From positions 1-5,157 of the forward strand of contig CALFVM010000261.1 of NCBI GenBank assembly GCA_937928665.1: a stretch of DNA of 5,157 nt, written 5' to 3'. Position numbers and translations under genes: made by a program. How positions within the stretch are numbered: position 1 is the first letter of the stretch; each line of letters begins with the position of its first letter. The stretch is from an uncultured Candidatus Methylacidiphilales bacterium. GTDB lineage: Bacteria > Verrucomicrobiota > Verrucomicrobiia > Methylacidiphilales > CALFVM01. The notes below the pieces were generated by a model. That model had not been told where the DNA came from and made no database searches. It worked only from the letters and a program-made list of their open reading frames with translations. Below are positions 1-5,157 of this stretch, in pieces.

Positions 1-2777
1 CCACCAAATCCAAAGCCTCCAAATCCGTTAAATCCTCCAAAGCCAAAGCTCCGGCCGCGCCCAAAGCCACTCCCGCCAAAGGTGCCAAATACGTCTATTT
101 CTTCGGCGGCGGCAAAGCCGACGGCCACGGTAAAATGAAAGAGCTGCTCGGCGGTAAAGGTGCCAACCTCGCCGAAATGTCCCGGATCGGTCTCCCTTTT
201 CCCTCCGGGTTCACCATTACCACCGAAGTCTGCACCTACTTCTACGCCAACAAAAAAACGTACCCCAGAGATCTTCACGCCCAAATCCAGGCCGCCATTG
301 CCAAAATGGAAAAACTCCAGGGCAAAAAATTCGGCGACCTCAACAACCCGCTCCTCGTCGCCGTCCGGTCCGGTGCCCGCGATTCCATGCCCGGCATGAT
401 GGACACCATCCTCAACCTCGGCCTCAACGACGAAACCGTCCTCGCCCTCGCCAACAAATCCGGCAACCCCCGCTTCGCCTGGGACTGCTATCGCCGCTTC
501 ATCCAAATGTATGGTGACGTCGTTCTCGGCGTCCAAAAACGCCCCGGCGAAGACCACGAACCCTTTGAAACGGTCATCGAAGAGTTCAAACATCAAAAAT
601 ACGGCCACGACATCATCGACTCCGAACTTACCGCCGAAGACCAACAGGAACTGGTCACCCGCTTCAAACAACTGGTCAAAGACCGCACCGGGAAAAACTT
701 CCCCTCCAGCCCTTGGGACCAACTCCTCGGTGCCGTCGGTGCCGTCTTCGGCTCCTGGATGAACGACCGTGCCATCGTGTATCGTCGCAAATACAACATC
801 CCGGCCGAATGGGGCACCGCCGTCAACGTCCAGTCCATGGTCTTCGGTAACACCGGCGAAGCCTCCGGCTCCGGCGTCGCCTTCACCCGCAACCCCGCCA
901 ACGGCGTTAAAGAGTTCTACGGCGAATTTCTCATCAACGCCCAGGGCGAAGACGTCGTCGCCGGCGTCCGCACGCCCCAGCCCGTCATCGAACTTAAAAA
1001 AGCGATGCCCAAGGCCTACGCCGAACTCGACCGCATCCGCCACGTCCTCGAAAAACATTTCACCGACGTCCAGGACTTCGAGTTCACCATCGAAGAAGGC
1101 ACCGTTTACATGCTCCAAACCCGGAACGGGAAACGGACCGCAGCCGCCGCCCTCAAGTTCTCCATCGACATGGTCAAGGAAAAGCTCATCGACTGGAAAA
1201 CCGCCATCAAGCGTAACCCGGCCGACCAGTTCGACCAGCTCCTCGCCCCGATCTTCGACCTCGCCGAGGTCAAGAAAGCCAAAGCCATCGCCTCCGGCCT
1301 CCCTGCCGGGCCTGGTGCCGCTTCCGGTAAAATCTACCTCAACGCCGATCGCGCTGCCGCCGCCGAACAGAAAGGCGAACGCGTCCTCCTCGTCCGCAAC
1401 GAAACCTCCCCGGAAGATCTTCGCGGCATGATCGCAGCCGAGGGCATCCTCACCGCCAAAGGCGGCGTCAGCTCCCACGCAGCCCTTGTCGCCCGTCAGA
1501 TGGGCAAAGTTTGTATCTGCGGCGCATCTGCCCTCCAGATCGATTACAACGCCAAAACCGTCACTGTCGCCGGACAAACCTTCCAGGAAGGCGATTACCT
1601 TTCCATCGACGGAACCGCCGGAACCGTTTACGCGGGCGAAATCAAAACCGCCCCTTCCGAAATCATTACCGGCCTGCTCGACGGCGACAAAACCGCCCAG
1701 GCCACCGAGAAATACAAGAGCTTCAAGCAGCTCATGGACTGGTGCAGCAAGGTCACCCGACTCGCCGTTCGCACCAACGCCGATAACCCCGAACAAACCC
1801 GCAACGCCCTCGCCTTCGGTGCCACCGGCATCGGCCTCTGCCGCACCGAACACATGTTCTTCGAAGGCGACCGCATCGACGCCGTCCGGGAAATGATCCT
1901 CGCCGAAACCGTTGAAGCCCGGAAAACGGCCCTTGCCAAAATCCTCCCCTACCAACGGGAAGACTTCATCGGCATCTTCACCGAACTCAAGGGCTTCCCT
2001 GCCACCATCCGTCTCCTCGACCCGCCCCTCCACGAGTTCGTGCCCCACGACGAAAAATCCCAGGCCGACCTCGCCAAGAAGCTCGGCATCCCCGTCGAGA
2101 AAGTCGCCCAGCGCGTTGAATCCCTCCACGAATTCAACCCCATGCTCGGCCACCGCGGCTGCCGCCTCGGCATCGCCTACCCGGAAATCACCGAGACCCA
2201 GGCCCGTGCCATCTTCGAAGCCGCCGCTGAAGTCCAAAAGAAGGGCATCAAAGTGAAGCCCGAAGTCATGATCCCGCTGGTCGGTTTCAAAAAGGAACTC
2301 GATCTCCAGGTCGAAGTCGTTCATCGCGTTGCTGCCGAAGTGCAGAAAGAGCAGAAAGTCAAACTCGCCTACTCCGTCGGCACTATGATTGAAGTTCCTC
2401 GCGGCGCTCTCACCGCCGACGAAATCGCCGAGACCGCCGAATTCTTCAGCTTCGGCACCAACGACCTCACCCAAACCGCCCTCGGTATCAGCCGGGACGA
2501 TATGGGTTCCTTCCTGGTTCCCTACACCGAGAATGAAATCTTCAAAAAGAACCCCTTCGCCAGCCTCGACCAGACCGGCGTCGGCCAACTCGTGAAGATC
2601 GCCATCGAGAAAGGCCGCAAAACCCGCCCGAACATCAAACTCGGCATCTGCGGCGAACACGGCGGCGATCCCGAAAGCGTTAAGTTCTTCCACAAAGTTG
2701 GGCTCGACTACGTCAGTTGCTCCCCCTACCGCGTCCCGGTCGCCCGCCTTGCTGCCGCCCAGGCCGCCTTGGAATAA
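1..2777 (+). CDS. ppdK: Pyruvate, phosphate dikinase (PPDK), 5' end cut off by the window
   Basis: Catalyses reversible conversion of ATP, phosphate and pyruvate to AMP, PPi and phosphoenolpyruvate in the cytoplasm. The frame is open from base 3 to the TAA at 2775-2777, giving 924 visible residues. The conserved family N-terminus KYVYFFGGGK begins at base 87, so the Met at 135 is internal; no in-frame ATG, GTG, TTG or CTG occurs between 3 and 134, so the true start is left of the window. Counting that Met as 1: ATP-grasp region to about 340 (GGKGANLAEM at 6-15, VRSGARDSMPGMMD at 77-90); phosphohistidine swivel domain about 385-505, with GGVSSHAALVAR and catalytic His448; C-terminal PEP/pyruvate barrel from about 535, with Arg570 (GLCRTEHMFF), Arg626, Glu753 (MIEVPR), Asn776 (FGTNDLTQ) and Cys839 (GICGEHGGDP). 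All expected catalytic residues are present, so it looks active. Odd points: a Lys-rich tail, Ser446 at the usual regulatory Thr position, and a longer linker near 505-535. Confidence 0.97.
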   Translation, partial: TKSKASKSVKSSKAKAPAAPKATPAKGAKYVYFFGGGKADGHGKMKELLGGKGANLAEMSRIGLPFPSGFTITTEVCTYFYANKKTYPRDLHAQIQAAIAKMEKLQGKKFGDLNNPLLVAVRSGARDSMPGMMDTILNLGLNDETVLALANKSGNPRFAWDCYRRFIQMYGDVVLGVQKRPGEDHEPFETVIEEFKHQKYGHDIIDSELTAEDQQELVTRFKQLVKDRTGKNFPSSPWDQLLGAVGAVFGSWMNDRAIVYRRKYNIPAEWGTAVNVQSMVFGNTGEASGSGVAFTRNPANGVKEFYGEFLINAQGEDVVAGVRTPQPVIELKKAMPKAYAELDRIRHVLEKHFTDVQDFEFTIEEGTVYMLQTRNGKRTAAAALKFSIDMVKEKLIDWKTAIKRNPADQFDQLLAPIFDLAEVKKAKAIASGLPAGPGAASGKIYLNADRAAAAEQKGERVLLVRNETSPEDLRGMIAAEGILTAKGGVSSHAALVARQMGKVCICGASALQIDYNAKTVTVAGQTFQEGDYLSIDGTAGTVYAGEIKTAPSEIITGLLDGDKTAQATEKYKSFKQLMDWCSKVTRLAVRTNADNPEQTRNALAFGATGIGLCRTEHMFFEGDRIDAVREMILAETVEARKTALAKILPYQREDFIGIFTELKGFPATIRLLDPPLHEFVPHDEKSQADLAKKLGIPVEKVAQRVESLHEFNPMLGHRGCRLGIAYPEITETQARAIFEAAAEVQKKGIKVKPEVMIPLVGFKKELDLQVEVVHRVAAEVQKEQKVKLAYSVGTMIEVPRGALTADEIAETAEFFSFGTNDLTQTALGISRDDMGSFLVPYTENEIFKKNPFASLDQTGVGQLVKIAIEKGRKTRPNIKLGICGEHGGDPESVKFFHKVGLDYVSCSPYRVPVARLAAAQAALE
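3..86 (+). other. Basic low-complexity N-terminal tail of PPDK
   Basis: These 28 visible codons precede the conserved PPDK start motif. Including the Lys at 87-89, the 29 residues hold 9 Lys, 8 Ala, 5 Ser, 3 Pro, 2 Thr, 1 Gly and 1 Val, with no acidic or aromatic residue, resembling a histone H1-like or linker tail. It is built from short repeated codon strings: TCCAAA occurs at 9-14, 18-23 and 36-41, and AAATCC at 6-11, 21-26 and 30-35. It must be translated, because no usual start codon lies in frame between it and the enzyme body. Its full length is unknown because it runs off the window. Its role is unknown; disordered linker, nucleic-acid or polyanion contact, or a link to a further upstream domain are all possible. 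Confidence 0.85.
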
Positions 2778-2799
2778 CCCGCGCCTCTTAGCACCCTAC

Positions 2800-2831
2800 A
2801 AAAAGGGGAGCCTCACCAGGCTCCCCTTTTT
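2800..2831. terminator. Bidirectional rho-independent terminator between convergent genes
   Basis: A perfect 14-bp inverted repeat: the arm at 2800-2813 (AAAAAGGGGAGCCT) pairs with 2818-2831 (AGGCTCCCCTTTTT) around the 4-base loop CACC at 2814-2817. The GC-rich core is flanked by five A on the left and five T on the right, so the transcript of either strand forms a hairpin ending in a U run. It lies 22 bases after the ppdK stop and 14 bases after the rapA stop, so it most likely ends both transcripts. Confidence 0.93.
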
Positions 2832-2843
2832 CTTTGCCCCCAC

Positions 2844-2863
2844 CCTCACTCCTCACTCCTCAC
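2844..2863. repeat. 7-bp tandem repeat over the rapA stop codon
   Basis: The unit CTCACTC is present at 2845-2851 and 2852-2858 and continues as CTCAC at 2859-2863; period 7 holds from 2844. It encodes the last residues of RapA (V-R-S-E-E) and the TGA stop at 2848-2846. Because 7 is not a multiple of 3, gain or loss of a unit would shift the frame of the extreme C-terminus. Confidence 0.8.
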
Positions 2864-5157
2864 CAACCGAACCGAATCCAGCCGCAGGACACTGCCCATC
2901 ACTGCGCCCAATAACGTCTCCCGCTCTTCCTTCAACAACTCAATTTCCGCCCGCGCATCGGGCTCCGTCGGTGCCAACGCCAGGAGCCGCCCAATCTCCG
3001 CGCTCAGCTCACGCGCCACCGCTTCAGCCGCCGCTTTCCGCATTCCCGCCGCTTCAATCTCCGCCCGGGCCACCGCCACCGCTCGCCACCGCTCCAGGAG
3101 CGGACGCAACCTCTCCTCCTGCCCCGCCAACGCACGCTTTGGCGCGTCCCGGGCGGACCCCTCATCCCATTCCGCCATCGCCTCCGCCTCCAAAACCTCT
3201 CCCCCCGAATCCACCACCACCCGCACCGGCGTCGGCGGCAGAAACCGACCCGGTGCCATCCGCACCGGTGCCACCGCTTCCAGGACGAAAACCCAATCCG
3301 TGAACAATCCACCCGCGGGGCCACCGGACTGATCGACAAACCCGGCATTCCCCGCCTCCGACGACAGCAAGAGATCGATCAACGCCACCACCAACGGGTG
3401 GTCCCAGGTCAAAAAATCCAAATCGTCCCTGTCCAACGCCACCCGTCGATCCAGAGTCACCATCCGCCCCTCCGGCGGAATCCCCGCCAGTGCCTCCGCC
3501 TTCAAATGCCCCGGCTTCAACAGCCAATTCCGTTCCGATGAACCGCCCGGCCCCTCTCGGCTCCCCAGTTTTTCCACCTGCACCCCAAAGTGTTCAAACG
3601 CATCCAATAAAAACGCATCCAGCTCCCGGGATTGATCCAACTCCCGGATCGCCTCCACCACAGGCTGAACCACCTCCGCCCGGCATGAACTCCATTCCAG
3701 CAACCGGTCCCGCCCCCCCTCCAATTCCCGGGCCAGCCTGCCACGAAACTCTGCCGTTTCCGCCACCAAACGATCCACGGCCACCCGATCCGGCCGGGCC
3801 AGAAGTTCTCGCAGGCGTTCTCCGAACGCCTCCTGAAACGCGGATCCACCCGTCACCGATTCCGTAAACGCTCCGATTCCTTCATGAAACCAGCGAAAAA
3901 GAACCTCCCCCCCTGTCCCCATGAAATACGGCACATGAATGTGAATGGTCTCCCGCTGACCAATCCGGTCCAATCGCCCGATCCTCTGCTCCAGCAGTTC
4001 CGGATCTAGCGGCAGGTCAAACAAAACCAGATGATGCGCAAACTGAAAGTTCCGCCCCTCACTCCCAATCTCCGAGCAAATCAACAGCCGCGCTCCATCC
4101 GGGGGCGGACGGGAAAAAGCTGCCGCATTCCGATCCCGCTGCAGCAGGGTCAAATCCTCATGAAACATCGCCATCGGAACCGCCGTATGCGGCACCAGCG
4201 CATCCAGCAGACTTTCTGCCATCCGGCGCGTTCGGCAAATAACCAGAAACTTCTCCTCCGCCTTCCTCTTAATCAGCTTCGCCAGCCAAATCACCCGCGG
4301 ATCTTTGGCCGAAACTTTTGGCCCCTTTCCTTCCTCCGAATTCAAGGCCACAGCCATCTCCGCCCCGGCCACCGCCGCCCAATCCGTCTCGCCGACTTTC
4401 GTCTCAAGCGGTGCCGGATGCAGTTTCCGTTTCGGAAATCCCCGCACCGCCGCCCGCGTGTTCCGGAACACCACCCGACCCGTTCCGTGCCGATCCAGCA
4501 GGTCTGCGATGACCGGAGCCCATGCCTCCGCCGGGCCATCGACTGGCGGAAGCAGTCCCGCCGCATCCTCCCGTTCCTTCAACCAACCCCCAATCGCCGC
4601 ACGGTGCTTGGCCTGCAACTTCTTCCCTGACAAAACCGGCTCAAGATCGTCCGCCAATTTCCGATAGCGCGCCGCCCCTTGCTGAAACCTCTCCCACGAA
4701 TCAAACCGCTCCGGGTCCAGCAGACGTAACCGGGCAAAGTGGGCCTGGGCACCAAACTGTTCCGGCGTTCCCGTCAACAGCAACAGCCCGGGCGACACCC
4801 TGGCGAACGCCTCAGCCACCCGGTATTCCTGACTCACTTTTTCCGGATCAGGCGACCAACGAAGATGGTGCGCCTCGTCAATCACCACCATGCCCCAATC
4901 CACCGCCAAAGCCTCCTCTAATCGAACCCGGTTCCCCACGAAAAGCGACAGCGGTGCCAAAATCAGATGTGCCTCTGCAAATGGCTTATCCCCCGCCGCC
5001 GCGCAACGCGCCTCATCATAAATCGCGCAGGTCAGGTTGAACCGCCGGTACAATTCGATGAACCATTGATGCACCAGTGCCTCCGGAACCAGCAACAGAA
5101 CCCGGCCCGCCCGCCCCAACAAAAGCCGCCGGTGGATGATCCAACCCGCTTCAATCG
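2846..5157 (-). CDS. rapA: RapA/HepA-type RNA polymerase-associated Swi2/Snf2 ATPase, 5' end cut off by the window
   Basis: RapA is an ATP-driven translocase that binds RNA polymerase and helps release stalled or post-termination complexes. The frame runs from 5155 to the TGA at 2848-2846, 769 visible residues. It enters with IEAGWIIHRRLLLG, the stretch that directly follows the Walker A GLGKT in this family, so roughly 180 N-terminal residues (Tudor-like domain and motif I in E. coli RapA) lie beyond the right edge. Counting from the TTG at 5122: VPEALVHQW (13-20), DEAH box (82-85, codons 4879-4868), motif III TGTPEQ (117-122), RHGTGRVVFRNTR and GFPKR (211-232), motif V region CSEIGSEGRNFQF (349-361), motif VI QRIGRLDRIGQ (379-389), RapA-specific HVPYF (396-400), FLTWDHPLV (570-578), RFLPPTPVR (626-634), and a charged, probably coiled-coil, C-terminal section (about 665-740). 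The RapA-specific C-terminal half separates it from generic Snf2 helicases. The TTG is probably not the real start, as conserved sequence continues upstream. Codons are G-ending, unlike the neighbour. Confidence 0.95.
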   Translation of the reverse strand, partial: IEAGWIIHRRLLLGRAGRVLLLVPEALVHQWFIELYRRFNLTCAIYDEARCAAAGDKPFAEAHLILAPLSLFVGNRVRLEEALAVDWGMVVIDEAHHLRWSPDPEKVSQEYRVAEAFARVSPGLLLLTGTPEQFGAQAHFARLRLLDPERFDSWERFQQGAARYRKLADDLEPVLSGKKLQAKHRAAIGGWLKEREDAAGLLPPVDGPAEAWAPVIADLLDRHGTGRVVFRNTRAAVRGFPKRKLHPAPLETKVGETDWAAVAGAEMAVALNSEEGKGPKVSAKDPRVIWLAKLIKRKAEEKFLVICRTRRMAESLLDALVPHTAVPMAMFHEDLTLLQRDRNAAAFSRPPPDGARLLICSEIGSEGRNFQFAHHLVLFDLPLDPELLEQRIGRLDRIGQRETIHIHVPYFMGTGGEVLFRWFHEGIGAFTESVTGGSAFQEAFGERLRELLARPDRVAVDRLVAETAEFRGRLARELEGGRDRLLEWSSCRAEVVQPVVEAIRELDQSRELDAFLLDAFEHFGVQVEKLGSREGPGGSSERNWLLKPGHLKAEALAGIPPEGRMVTLDRRVALDRDDLDFLTWDHPLVVALIDLLLSSEAGNAGFVDQSGGPAGGLFTDWVFVLEAVAPVRMAPGRFLPPTPVRVVVDSGGEVLEAEAMAEWDEGSARDAPKRALAGQEERLRPLLERWRAVAVARAEIEAAGMRKAAAEAVARELSAEIGRLLALAPTEPDARAEIELLKEERETLLGAVMGSVLRLDSVRLVRSEE

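Noticed and set aside
135..137. ATG as the start of ppdK
   Set aside because: It lies inside the conserved N-terminal block (after KYVYFFGGGKADGHGK), has no purine-rich ribosome site upstream, and the frame is open to the window edge with family-specific residues before it.
769..1431. Plus-strand open frame of about 220 residues within ppdK
   Set aside because: It is an alternative frame of ppdK with a Ser/Pro/Lys-rich product and no domain; the long openness comes from C-ending codons.
2778..2845. Possible promoter or small RNA in the gap between the genes
   Set aside because: The gap is only 68 bp between converging genes and is mostly taken by the terminator; no -10/-35-like pair was seen.
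2698..3303. Plus-strand open frame of about 200 residues rich in Pro
   Set aside because: It is a shadow of the ppdK end and the rapA C-terminus, runs through the terminator hairpin, and its Pro-rich low-complexity product results from the C-rich strand.
3490..5040. Several plus-strand open frames opposite rapA
   Set aside because: All overlap the well-supported rapA frame, have Pro/Ser/Arg-rich products typical of reading a C-rich antisense strand, and show no recognisable domain.
5120..5122. TTG as the start of rapA
   Set aside because: In-frame sequence upstream (IEAGWIIHRRLLL) matches the conserved stretch after the Walker A motif of RapA; starting here would drop motif I and leave an inactive ATPase.

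Overview
The window holds two convergent protein-coding genes, both cut by the window edges, with a 68-bp gap between them that carries one near-perfect shared terminator hairpin. The plus-strand gene (1-2777) encodes pyruvate, phosphate dikinase (PPDK, ppdK). The minus-strand gene (5157-2846) encodes a RapA/HepA-type Swi2/Snf2 ATPase, the RNA-polymerase-recycling factor. No RNA gene, mobile element, CRISPR array or phage-like sequence was seen. There is no gene-free stretch longer than 300 bases.

Organism: DNA is GC-rich by eye, and both proteins are bacterial in type. The PPDK is a full bacterial-style enzyme with an unusual Lys/Ala/Ser/Pro-rich N-terminal tail and a Ser at the position that is Thr in the best-known PPDKs. 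The RapA matches the E. coli family closely in motif order but is clearly divergent in sequence. My tentative guess is a Verrucomicrobiota or related PVC-group bacterium. This rests on recollection of similar PPDKs, not on a search, and I would give it roughly even odds.

Layout: 1-86, basic low-complexity tail of PPDK; 87-2777, conserved PPDK body and stop codon; 2800-2831, bidirectional terminator; 2846-5157, RapA reading leftwards, from just after its Walker A motif to its stop. A 7-bp tandem repeat lies on the RapA stop codon.

The two genes are not an operon and have no obvious shared pathway. PPDK interconverts pyruvate and phosphoenolpyruvate at the glycolysis/gluconeogenesis junction; RapA releases stalled RNA polymerase. 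Their only visible link is the shared terminator. Both genes sit on a region where the plus strand is C-rich, so PPDK favours C-ending codons and RapA favours G-ending codons. I do not see a convincing undescribed system here. The most noteworthy item is the PPDK N-terminal tail.
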